Counted from the first letter of the stretch, positions 1 to 7,900 are shown. The stretch is DNA of 12,500 bases from Symbiodinium natans (GCA_905221605.1 CAJNDS010002531.1:345850-358349); one strand, 5' to 3'. Notes: generated by a model not told the origin, from the letters alone. Program-made: numbers and translations.

Positions 1-785
1 TTTCCATTTCCGCAAGTGTTTATGTCGTATTTGGTTGAGTATGGTCCTTTAAATAGTATTCACTTGAGTCAAATTGGGCTATTTGCTTAAGAATTCCTCT
101 AGTAGTTAAATTCGCAAAGAATGAATACTTCAAAAAACTTGTTTCATGAATATGTAAGCATAAGGTGTTTCATTTGACTTTGCAGATAGTACTTCAATAA
201 TACTTTGCCTGGTACAAACACAACTGTTTCAATGCATTAGTTGCTCAACAAAGCACTATTTGCCCTTTAAACCACACTTTGCCATATTTTGGTTGAATAT
301 GGTGCTTCTTTCGCATTTTGGTTGAGTATGGTCCTTTAAATGGTATTCACTTGAGTCAGATTGGGCTATTTGCTCAATGATTACTCCAGTAGCTAAATTC
401 GCATAAAATGATTATTTCAAAAATAAAAACGATTCATGAATATGTAAACATAAGGTATTTCAGTGGACTTTTCAGAGAGCATGTTTTGCCTAGTACAGAC
501 ACAATTGTATAAATACAGTATTTGCACTTTAAACGCACACGTTGCCATTTTTTGGTTGAGAATGGTGCTTATTTCGTATCTTGGTTGAGTATGCTCCTTT
601 AAATAGTATTCACTTGAGTCAAATTGGGCTCTTTGCTGAAGAATTACTCAAGTAGCTAAATTCGCATAGAACCAAGAAAAATGTTTCACTATTTGATGAA
701 TACTTTGCCTCGTACAAACACAATTGTATAAATAAATTAGTTGCTCAACAAAACATAAACTGCCCTTGAAAGGCACAATTTGCAT
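1..785. repeat. AT-rich satellite, three diverged ~260-290 bp tandem monomers
   Basis: The anchor TTGGTTGAGTATG starts at 31, 318 and 581 and is followed each time by closely similar text (CCTTTAAAT..TATTCACTTGAGTCA..TTGGGCT). A second shared part, TTTGCCT.GTACA.ACACAA, lies at about 204, 485 and 704, and TTGCTCAACAAA at 241 and 741. The periods are therefore about 287 and 263 bp, with internal deletions in the middle monomer. The composition is much more AT-rich than the rest of the window. No coding frame is visible. Confidence 0.85.
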
Positions 786-953
786 AGAAAAACGCTGATC
801 TAAACATCTAAAAACAGCATTGTCCGCTTCAGATTCAAAATGTAGATTCTTCCAATGCTGGCTTATCGGGGTCTGTGAGGTGGGTGTCCCAGTAAATGTC
901 CTTCATTACCCGGTGATTAACTACGCGACTTTTGGGCCTTCTTTGTTATTTTT

Positions 954-993
954 TGTTAAAAAGGCCTAAAAAGGCCTAAAAAGGCCTAAAAAG
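954..993. repeat. 10-bp minisatellite AAAAAGGCCT, about 3.7 copies
   Basis: Three perfect copies of AAAAAGGCCT and one partial copy ending in AAAAAGGG. Each unit carries the palindrome AGGCCT. The AAAAAGGGTAGG at the end resembles a degenerate telomeric word. Confidence 0.9.
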
Positions 994-1004
994 GGTAGGT
1001 CGCT

Positions 1005-1023
1005 GGGGGGGGGGGGTAGCATT

Positions 1024-1055
<32 letters not shown>

Positions 1056-1056
1056 A
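1005..1056. repeat. Poly-G (12) followed by (TA)n(TG)n microsatellite
   Basis: Twelve consecutive G (1005-1016) are followed by alternating TA (about 1023-1042) and then TG (about 1043-1055). Confidence 0.9.
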
Positions 1057-1089
1057 ATAAGCATATGCGTACGTGTAAATGTAAGTTCA

Positions 1090-1740
1090 AATCTTAGTAG
1101 GCTTAGATCCTATTCGCCAGATCCTAAACGAATAGGGGGTCCCGTTCTTTAGGATGAAGCGGAGAAGGCAGGATTTTTCTTTAATTCCTAAAGGATGAAG
1201 GACGAGTTTGTTGTAATACTAAAGAGGGAAGTCCCAAATATTAAAAGGCTAAATCATAGAGTGCGGGGATCCCGAATCTTAGTCCCTAAATCCTATTTTC
1301 TAAATCTTTAGACAAGGGATCGCCCCCCTCCGGCTTCCGGGGCTTAAATCTGGTCATTTCTGCCACTCACAAATCGGCCCACTTTGCCCTAATCGGGGCC
1401 TAAATCTTTCGCTAAATCCTACACCGATTAGGGAATAGGATGTCGGGAATACAATTATGGATTACGATTTAGCGATCCCGCTCTTTAGGACTTAGCCAAG
1501 ATTAGCGCTCTCCTAGAAACTACTCTCTTTAGGATTTAAGGACCCCTTTCTTTGAGGAATAGAGCTTCGACTTTGAGATCCCTCGCTTAAGGATTTAGCG
1601 AAAGGTATTTTGGTGAAAAGGGCTCCTTGTTTTTGATTTGGTGGCTTTTTCCTTAAGAATTAAGGAACCACCCGCCTTAAGTATTCAGGCTCACGCAACT
1701 GGATATGTGGACAAAGATTAAGGAGCAAGACCCAGGAAGT
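1090..1740. other. Non-coding region scattered with degenerate TTTAGGA/TCCTAAA words
   Basis: No gene is seen. Words related to the telomeric heptamer recur in both orientations, for example CTTTAGGA at about 1150, 1487 and 1527 and CCTAAA at about 1115, 1189, 1284 and 1400, together with repeated GGGATCCCG/GATCCCG words. This looks like old, shuffled telomere-like or subtelomeric sequence. Confidence 0.5.
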
Positions 1741-1799
1741 GGGGGTGTACCATGTATACTACGCTCGCCCCTCCCCCCGTCTAGGTGCCCACCTCCCCC

Positions 1800-2488
1800 C
1801 CTTCGGTTGGTTGTACGGCTTGGGCTTGGTTGAGGGCTTTAGGGAGTCTTTAGGGTTTTGAGGCGCAGGGATCCCCCTCTCCCCCCTGTCGGGTGGTTTC
1901 AGGGTTTGGGGCTTAGGATTGTAGGATGTTAGGTCTGAGCTTCTTCGGGCTTAGGGTTGGTTCTAGGGTGTCAGGGTTTAGGCTTGGAGCTTGGGGTTTC
2001 AGGGCTTTTAGGGTTTTTTGAGCTTTTGGGTTTTTAGGGCAGGGCTTTGGGCAACTCCAAGCAAGCCAGAGCCAAGACCAGGTGCTCCCCCCCCCCCCTC
2101 CCCCCACCCCCATGACCCCCCTCCCCCTTGCCCCGCCTATCTTCGAGTAAGAGTCCGTAAAGTAGCCGCTTATCTGTTTTGGATAGGCACCGATCGGATA
2201 GGGGTTCATTGTAATCAGGATAGGCCCCTACCCGTGGCCCCCTACCCCTAGGCGATAGAGCCCTATCCCCGGGATCTGTCTGGTGTAGATAGGTACCTAT
2301 GCATAGGCCCCTGCTTCTTAGGGTTTTTTTAGGGTTTAGGGTTTTTTGTGGGTTTAGGGCTGGATTTTGGGTTTAGGGCTATTTTTAGGGATTAGGGTTT
2401 CTTTATGAGTTTAGGGATTAGGGTTTGTTTAGGGTTCAGCATTAGGGTTTAGGGTTTAGGGTGTAGGGACTCAGGGTTTAGGGTACTG
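1800..2488. repeat. Degenerate telomere-like block, G-rich (TTTAGGG) strand on +
   Basis: Many TTTAGGG, TTAGGGTT and AGGGTTT words lie on the plus strand, with interruptions. The density is highest from about 2318 to 2482. The internal island 2084-2310 is different (poly-C, then GATAGG-type words). Confidence 0.85.
2084..2310. repeat. Poly-C tract and GATAGG/CCTATC cluster inside the telomere-like block
   Basis: C-rich runs (about 2084-2140) are followed by repeated GGATAGG, GATAGG or CCTATCC words at about 2136, 2181, 2195, 2218, 2262, 2286 and 2301, some in the context ATAGGCCCCT. The words are not in strict tandem. No gene is seen. Confidence 0.5.
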
Positions 2489-2510
2489 GTGGTACAGTAA
2501 CCCTAAACCC
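2474..2510. repeat. Inverted junction between TTTAGGG and CCCTAAA arrays (hairpin)
   Basis: The left arm GGGTTTAGGGTACTG (2474-2488) and right arm CAGTAACCCTAAACCC (2495-2510) are reverse complements apart from one extra base, around a six-base centre GTGGTA. To the left heptamers read TTTAGGG, to the right CCCTAAA. This is the orientation expected if two chromosome ends were joined, or if a telomeric array was inverted. Confidence 0.85.
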
Positions 2511-2875
2511 TAAAACAACCCTAAGCCCTAAAAACCCCGAAGCCCTATAAGCCCTACACCCTAAGCACCCCTGAGCCCAAAACCACAAAACTCTAAACCC
2601 TGAAAAGCCCTCAACTTCAAACCTCGAAGACCCTAACCCCTACACCCTTGAGCCGTGAACCCTAATGAATCCAAACCGTCAAAAACCCTAAACCCTAAAT
2701 TCTTTTTCGGAGTCATTATGCGAGTGTTGTGTTTGCAAATAAGCCCTAATCCCTAAACCGAAAAAGAAGCCCTAATCCCTAACAAAAACCCTAAACCCTC
2801 AACCCTGAACCCTCAACCCTCAGCCCTCAACCCTCAACCCTGAACCCTAAACCCAAAACTCAAAACCCAAAACCC
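2495..2875. repeat. Degenerate telomere-like repeats, C-rich (CCCTAAA) strand on +
   Basis: CCCTAAA-derived words with many changes (CCCTAAG, CCCTGAA, CCTCAAC). There is a short non-repeat insert at about 2700-2740. Confidence 0.85.
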
Positions 2876-3135
2876 ACCCTAAACCCTAAACCCTAAACCC
2901 TAAACCCTAAACCCTAAGCCCTAAGCCCTAAGCCCTAAGCCCTAAGCCCTAAACCCTAAACCTTAAACACTAAACCCTAAACCCTAAACCCTAAACCCTA
3001 ACCCTAACCCTAAACCCTAAACCCTAAACCCTAAACCCTAAACCCTAAACCCTAAACCCTAAACCCTAAACCCTAAACCCTAAACCCTAAGCCCTAAGCC
3101 CTAAGCCCTAAGCCCTAAGCCCTAAGCCCTAAACC
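2876..3135. repeat. Nearly pure telomeric heptamer array (CCCTAAA)n with CCCTAAG blocks
   Basis: Consecutive CCCTAAA units are interrupted by two homogeneous blocks of the CCCTAAG variant: five units at 2912-2946 and six at 3085-3126, each followed by CCCTAAACCC-type sequence. Two CCCTAA hexamers occur near 3000. The heptamer TTTAGGG is the telomere repeat of most plants, many green algae and dinoflagellates. The array lies inside other sequence on both sides, so here it is interstitial. Confidence 0.95.
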
Positions 3136-3259
3136 CAGCCCTATGCCCAGAAAAAAAACCCTAAACCCTAAAAACCCCTAAGCCCTAAACCCTTAAGAAC
3201 CCTGACCTTAAAAAGCCCCTAAACCCTAAACCCTAAAACCCCCTAAAGCCTAAAAAGCT
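3136..3259. repeat. Degenerate CCCTAAA-type repeats
   Basis: Heptamer-derived sequence with poly-A insertions and variants continues the core array and ends at about 3259. Confidence 0.8.
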
Positions 3260-3456
3260 TTGAGGCCTAAACAAAAAATGGAGACGGCGCCTCTAAGAGG
3301 CCGTGCGAGTAACCGCAATTTCTGGGGCTCGGGGTGGGGGGGTGGGGGGGGGGGGGGTAATCACGCGACTTGGGACTGCACACCTGCAACTCCAAAGCCT
3401 GAACCCCTAATCCACAAAGGCCTAAACCCTTGCTGTTTAATTCGGGGTTTATAAGC

Positions 3457-3570
3457 AAAACGCGCCCGCACCTCGGCGAGAGCGCAATTTCAAGCAAAAA
3501 ATGTGTCCGAAACTTCAAAACAAGACCCCTAGAAAACACAACAAACAAACGATCCTTAAACCCAAACGAA
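3457..3570. repeat. Dispersed ~115-bp repeat, copy 1
   Basis: Shares its order of words with 3828-3940: GCAAAACG-GCCCGC, then GGCGAGAGCGCAA, GTCC-AAACTTCAAAA, and ACACAA-AAACGATC. The two copies are direct repeats about 371 bp apart. A shorter third piece, GGCGAGAGCACTATTTCGAGC, lies at about 3730-3750. Confidence 0.8.
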
Positions 3571-3827
3571 TAGTCCAAGCAGTGCAAACCCAAATCCTGA
3601 AACCTGAACCCTAAACTTTGAACCTTGAACCCTGAAGAAGAATCAACTTGAGGCCACTTTCAGGATCCAGTGCACAAGTCTGTTGGGTTACAACCAAGGC
3701 ACAGTTCCAGAAAATCATGCCTGCGCTGTGGCGAGAGCACTATTTCGAGCCTGAACTGCCGGAGCCATAACGCAGAAAAAACTTCCCGAACCGAAAATCG
3801 CCACTTGAAAGTTCAACATGGGGAATG

Positions 3828-3940
3828 AGCAAAACGTGCCCGCGCCTAGGCGAGAGCGCAAATTCGAGCAAAAAACGCGTCCAAAACTTCAAAAAAAAGG
3901 ACCCCCTGGAAAAAAACACAAAAAAACGATCAGGCTTCGA
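3828..3940. repeat. Dispersed ~115-bp repeat, copy 2
   Basis: Second copy of the element at 3457-3570, in the same orientation and clearly diverged. Indels in the A-rich parts are few enough that a minus-strand open frame is kept in both. Confidence 0.8.
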
Positions 3941-4099
3941 GTGAAAATGCATGTTCCGAAAAAATGACCTAACCCTTCAGTGTTTTCGAGCCCTGCAAAT
4001 GCTGCGGTGATCACGAAAATGTGTGTTTTACTTGGGTTTTCAGCCCCCGACGCGAAAAATGTAAACACGGAATGTGTTCAGTCACACGGCCTCTTACGG

Positions 4100-4292
4100 G
4101 ATGCGGGATGAGGGTTCAAGGGATTTAGGGTTTTCGAACTTAGTTTTTTCGGGCATAGGGTTTGAGGGTTTAGGTGTAGGTCTTACGGGGTTAAGGTTTG
4201 TGCTTCTGGCTCAGAGCTCGCGGCTAAGGGTTTAAGGGTTCTAGTTTAAGCTTCAGGGTGTTAACGTAGGGTTTCGGCTTGGGGCTTGAGTG
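4100..4292. repeat. Degenerate telomere-like block, G-rich strand on +
   Basis: Words such as ATTTAGGGTTTT, AGGGTTTGAGGGTTTAGG, AAGGGTTTAAGGGTT and GTAGGGTTTCGG lie on the plus strand. This block is reversed relative to the CCCTAAA blocks on both sides. Confidence 0.75.
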
Positions 4293-4310
4293 CATTGGGT
4301 CCTTAAGCTA

Positions 4311-5175
4311 AACCCTAACAACCCTAAACCCTGAAACTTGCAGCCCCAAACAAACCCCTAAAACCGTTAAAAAATCCTACGCAAAACGCAAAGCCCTGAA
4401 AACCCTAAGCCCTACAACTCCTAAACCTTAAGCTCTAAACCAAAACAACCCTAAAACCCTAAACGCTAAACCTGCAACCCCAAACATAGTAAAACCCTAC
4501 GAAAAACCCACCAAACCCTAAAGACCCTAAGCCCTTAAACCTAAGAACCCTAAACCCTAAGCCCTTGACAACCCTAAGCCCTAAAACCCTTAAACCCCAA
4601 AACCCCTGAACCTAAGCTCTAATGAACCTAAGCTCTAATTAAACCCCAGCGCCCTAAACCCTGAACCTGCAACCCCAAACAACCCCTAAACCGCGAAAGA
4701 CCCTACGCAAAACCCACAAAACCTTGAAAACCCTAAGCCCTACAACCCCTAAAACCCCTAAAAAGCCCTAACGCCCCTAAACCCTAAGACCTAATACCCG
4801 AAACCCTAAAACCTCCCCAAACAAACCCCTAAAACCCTCCAAAACCCTACGCAAAACCCACAAAACCTTGAAACCCTAAGCCTGAAAACCCTAAAACCCC
4901 TAAGCCCTAAAACTCTAAAACCCAAAATCCGAAACCCTAAAACCCGCGCCCCAAACAAACCCCTAAAAGCCTTCAAAACCCCTTGAAAACCCTAAGCCTT
5001 AAAACCCTAAATCCCTAATTAGGCCCTAAAACCCCTCAGGCCTAAGACCCTAACACCCTAAACCTGCAACCCCAAACAAACCCCTAAAACCCTCAAAAAC
5101 CCTACGCAAAACCCACAAAACCTTGAAAACCCTAAGGCCTTAAACCCTTAAGCCCTAAAACCCTAAGCCCTAACC
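4311..5175. repeat. Higher-order repeat built from degenerate CCCTAAA heptamers
   Basis: The anchor CCCCAAACAAACCCCTAAA, or a variant of it, starts at about 4344, 4478, 4673, 4815, 4949 and 5070, giving six units of about 121-195 bp. In most units it is followed by CCCTACGCAAAACCCACAAA and then ACCTTGAAAACCCTAAGCC (best seen at 4701, 4846 and 5100). The fifth unit lacks the middle part. Individual heptamers are decayed while the larger unit is conserved, so the unit was duplicated after the heptamers diverged. Confidence 0.85.
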
Positions 5176-5209
5176 AGCCGCTTGAAAAAAAGGGTCGAAA
5201 CATAAAAAG

Positions 5210-5465
5210 CTATAGCGGGGGGTCGGGGAAAGTGGGACCCCCCAGGATCTCCAGATCGAGTCGATCTGGGTATCCTGGGGGTCCCGGTTTCGGGGACCCC
5301 TAGGATGTGTTCAAAGGTTTCTCTTTTGACTGCATACTACAAGAACGAAAAACAGATAGCGAGGGGTCGGGGGGGTCCCGACCCCCAGGATCTCCAGATC
5401 GACTCGATCTGGGGATCCTGGGGGGTCCTGGTTTTGGGGACCCCCCAGGATGAGTTCAAAGGTCT
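5210..5465. repeat. Two ~143-bp direct repeats, each carrying one complete palindrome
   Basis: 5210-5320 and 5352-5465 share TAGCG-GGGGTCGGGG, the palindrome (centres 5260 and 5403), a GGGGACCCC-type segment and GTTCAAAGGT. The inverted-repeat arms are best preserved here: about 23-25 bp with one or two mismatches and one indel, around one central base. Confidence 0.85.
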
Positions 5466-6140
5466 CCCCACCTCCAACCAGATCGAATCGACCCCCAGGA
5501 TCACCAAATCGAGTCGATCTGGAGATCCTGGAGGGGACCCACCCCCCCCCCCCCCCAACATCCCCAAATCGAGTCGATCTGGAGATCCTGGAGGTGGGAA
5601 TTTCAGGATCACCAAATCGAATCGATCTGGAGATCCCGGAGGGGAGCCATTTCCCCCCCCCCCCAACATCCCCAAATCGAGTCGATCTGGAGATCCTGGA
5701 GGGGACCCCCCCCCCCCCCCCCCCAACATCACCAAAGATCTGGACAAGACCCATTCCCCAAATCGATTCGATCTGGAGATCCGGAGGGGACCCCCCCCCC
5801 CCCCCCCACATCCCCAAATCGAGTCGATCTGGAGATGGAGGGGACCCACCCCCAACATCACCAAAATTCGGGAGGCCCCCCCGCCAACATCCCCAAATCG
5901 AGTCGATCTGGAGATCCTGGAGGGGACCCACCCCCGCCCCCCCCCGCGCCAACATCCCCCAGATCGAGTCGATCTGGAGATCCTGGAGAGGACCCACCCC
6001 CAACATCTCCAGATCGAGTCGTCCCCAGATCGAGTTGATCTGGGGATCCTGCAGGGGAACCCCCAACATCACTAGATTGAGTCGATCTGGGAATAACCTA
6101 GGCAACCCACCCCCAACATCGCCAAATCGAGCCGGTCCCA
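5466..6140. repeat. Palindromic satellite (core CCAGATCGAGTCGATCTGG) with poly-C spacers
   Basis: Copies of the odd-length palindrome are centred at about 5513, 5573, 5621, 5681, 5767, 5823, 5902, 5968, 6034 and 6081. Broken or half copies lie at about 5485, 5738 and 6018. The usual right arm is TCGATCTGGAGATCCTGGAG, followed by GGGACCCAC, a variable C run, then CAACATCCCCAAATCGA. The basic period is about 60 bp with shorter variants. Open frames over this stretch on both strands follow from the absence of stops in the repeat, so I regard it as non-coding satellite. Confidence 0.9.
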
Positions 6141-6318
6141 AACACACCCCTTTCGGGACCCACAAACAAAGCCCCCAACTATCTCACAATAACCTTCTTT
6201 AGACCTCCAAGACCTCAGACGCACCCTCGAAAGCGTTCATTTTTGTGGGTCCCAAACACCCCCCCTTTCAGGACCCACAAACAAAGCCCCCCAAAATCAC
6301 ACAAGATAGGCTTCTTAA
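6135..6318. repeat. Direct repeat pair of ~70 bp, period ~114
   Basis: 6137-6202 and 6251-6318 share CCCAAACACNCCCC, GGACCCACAAACAAAGCCCC, then an ATCACACAA/ATCTCACAA word and a CTTCTT word. They lie at the decayed end of the palindromic satellite. Confidence 0.8.
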
Positions 6319-6344
6319 GGCAAATAATTCACACACCCCACCTC

Positions 6345-6534
6345 CCTCTGGAGCCGATTTGGTCATAATCCAGGCACCAACCCCCCCCCCCCCCCCAACC
6401 CAAACCACCAACATCGCCAATCGAGCCGGTTTGGTGATAGTCCAGGGCTACCCCTGCCCCCCCAAAAAAAACACCCCACACCCCTAACATCGCCCAAATC
6501 GAGCCGGTTTGGTGATAATCCAGGGGACCCACGC
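6345..6534. repeat. Diverged satellite variant (GAGCCGGTTTGGTGATAATCC), three copies
   Basis: Copies lie at about 6351-6375, 6422-6447 and 6501-6526. Each has GAGCCG, then TTTGGT-ATA-TCCAGG, and two have CAACATCGCC in front. They are related to the palindromic unit (AAATCGAG then GG-GA..TCC..GG) but the right arm no longer pairs with the left. Long poly-C runs occur at about 6381-6396. Confidence 0.75.
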
Positions 6535-6554
6535 CAACAACAACAGCAACAACG

Positions 6555-6644
<90 letters not shown>

Positions 6645-7198
6645 GAACAACAACAGAACAACAACAGAACAACAACAGAACAACAACAGAACAACAACAG
6701 AACAACAACAGAACAACAACAGAACAACAACAGAACAGCAACAGAACAACAACAGAACAGCAACAGAACAGCAACAGAACAGCAACAGAACAGCAACAGA
6801 ACAGCAACAGAACAGCAACAGAACAGCAACAGAACAGCAACAGAACAGCAACAGAACAGCAACAGAACAGCAACAGAACAGCAACAGAACAGCAACAGAA
6901 CAGCAACAGAACAACAACAACAGAGCAACAACAACAGAGCAACAACAACAGAGCAACAACAACAGAGCAACAACAACAGAGCAACAACAACAGAGCAACA
7001 ACAACAGAGCAACAACAACAGAGCAACAACAACAACAGAACAACAACAACAACAGAACAACAACAACAGAACAACAACAACAGAACAACAACAACAGAAC
7101 AACAACAACAGAACAACAACAGAACAACAACAGAACAACAACAGAACAACAACAGAACAACAACAGAACAACAACAGAACAACAACAGAACAACAACA
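6535..7198. repeat. T-free CAA array with changing unit length (3, 11, 14, 17 bp)
   Basis: After a short imperfect start, pure (CAA)n fills 6555-6644. From 6645 to 6909 an 11-bp unit (GAACAACAACA, then GAACAGCAACA) repeats 24 times exactly. A 14-bp unit (GAGCAACAACAACA) repeats eight times to 7021. Two 17-bp units follow to 7055, four 14-bp units to 7111, and seven 11-bp units to 7188. No T occurs on the plus strand from 6520 to 7198. Unit lengths are all 2 mod 3, so every frame cycles Asn/Thr/Gln on the plus strand and all frames stay open. I see no reason to call this coding. Confidence 0.95.
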
Positions 7199-7321
7199 TT
7201 TTTGCATTGCACTCACTGCCAGAATCAGCATGTGGACCTCTGATCACTTTGGATCCTCGGCAAGTCAGCTACTCTGTATCCGCCTTGGGAGCTCCAGCAG
7301 TCTTTGCTAGTTTGTACTTCA

Positions 7322-7398
7322 CGCCCCTCGGGGCTGCTGAAGATTGTTGTGCACAGCTATGTTCGAGTATGTGGAATGCATCCGCCCCTCGGGGCTGC
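7322..7398. repeat. Repeated hairpin CGCCCCTCGGGGCTGC, two copies 61 bp apart
   Basis: Identical 16-mers at 7322-7337 and 7383-7398 each contain the stem GCCCC-TC-GGGGC. The flanks are not clearly related. Confidence 0.8.
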
Positions 7399-7604
7399 GA
7401 TAGCGCTGTGCTGGCTGGGCACCCTACGACCGCTTCCTACTGGCTCACCTGCACCCGCGACTGCAGCAGTGCCGGCTGGCCCCGATGTTGTGTTGCAGGC
7501 TAGAGCTGTGCGTTAGCTGAGTTTGGTGTGATTAAGGCGGGCAAGGATGATATAGAAGGTCTCACCCGCCTTTGTTATTTCACAGTCCGGCCTTTTGGAC
7601 TTCG

Positions 7605-7621
7605 GGAGGATCGCTTCCTCC
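7605..7621. repeat. Hairpin GGAGGA-TCGCT-TCCTCC
   Basis: Perfect 6-bp inverted repeat with a five-base loop, a member of the GGAGG...CCTCC family in this flank. Confidence 0.6.
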
Positions 7622-7684
7622 AGATTGCCAGGTCTCACTACCTGCTATACTGAATCTACTTTGGCAGAGTACTTAAGGATATTC

Positions 7685-7699
7685 AGGAGGAAACCTCCT
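7685..7699. repeat. Hairpin AGGAGG-AAA-CCTCCT
   Basis: Perfect 6-bp inverted repeat with a three-base AAA loop; contains the GGAGGAAACCTCC motif found again at 8556 and 8723. Confidence 0.75.
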
Positions 7700-7748
7700 A
7701 ATCTGATGCAATGAATCAATGAAGAAATTGAAGAAATTGAAGTTGGCA

Positions 7749-7763
7749 CGGAGGCAGCCTCCG
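7749..7763. repeat. Hairpin CGGAGG-CAG-CCTCCG
   Basis: Perfect 6-bp inverted repeat with loop CAG, same family as the GGAGGAAACCTCC hairpins. Confidence 0.7.
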
Positions 7764-7900
7764 ATATCAAGTACTCAGCACTGCAAAAGAGTGAAAAATA
7801 AGCGCGGCTACCCCGACACCCTACTGTGAGTCCTCAACCACCCCATCCCCCCCCCCCCCCACCCCCCACTGCTTTCCAGCACCCGACGCCGAAGATCGTG

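Larger units (their letters stand above)
786..1090. other. Non-coding transition region with simple repeats
   Basis: Unique-looking sequence (786-955) bridges the AT-rich satellite and the telomere-like block. It is followed by a 10-bp minisatellite, a poly-G tract and a TA/TG microsatellite (separate entries). No gene is visible. Confidence 0.6.
3260..4100. other. Non-telomeric island with repeat pair and poly-G tract
   Basis: Mostly non-telomeric text with occasional CCTAAACCC or CCCTGAA words (about 3420, 3598-3635). It includes a very G-rich tract (about 3327-3357, with G runs up to about 15). A related segment occurs twice (separate entry). Short minus-strand frames exist (3267-3593 and 3740-3952), but they have no recognisable domain and follow the DNA repeat. 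Confidence 0.5.
7199..7900. other. Non-coding region with short hairpins
   Basis: No recognisable gene. It holds the paired GCCCCTCGGGGC hairpins, several GGAGG-CCTCC hairpins (separate entries), an 8-bp inverted repeat AAGGCGGG...CCCGCCTT (7534-7572) and a poly-C tract (14 C at 7847-7860). A short plus-strand frame at 7207-7503 has no identifiable domain. The region may belong to the 3' flank of the minus-strand retroelement. Confidence 0.5.

Noticed and set aside
2876-3135. A true chromosome end
   Set aside because: The pure heptamer array is internal, with kilobases of other sequence on both sides.
5240-6140. CRISPR-like array (palindromic repeats with spacers)
   Set aside because: Spacers are homopolymeric C and nearly the same sequence, spacing is irregular, the context is eukaryotic and there are no cas genes.
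5305-6165. Several long overlapping open frames on both strands (up to about 284 codons) with Pro/Gly/Asp-rich repeats
   Set aside because: They follow exactly from the palindromic satellite and poly-C tracts, which contain few stops in any frame. Frames overlap on both strands and there is no domain.
6329-7247. Long open frames coding poly-Asn/Thr/Gln (+) or poly-Cys/Leu/Val (-)
   Set aside because: A T-free CAA array has no stops in any frame, and the unit lengths (2 mod 3) rotate frames. No flanking domain or plausible start context.
7207-7503. Plus-strand open frame of 98 codons, Cys-rich
   Set aside because: No domain, no signal or repeat pattern of a known family. Short and in a hairpin-rich non-coding region.
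7534-7572. Terminator-like hairpin AAGGCGGG...CCCGCCTT followed by TTGTTATTT
   Set aside because: Intrinsic terminators of this kind do not apply to nuclear eukaryotic genes, and no gene ends here. The loop is long.
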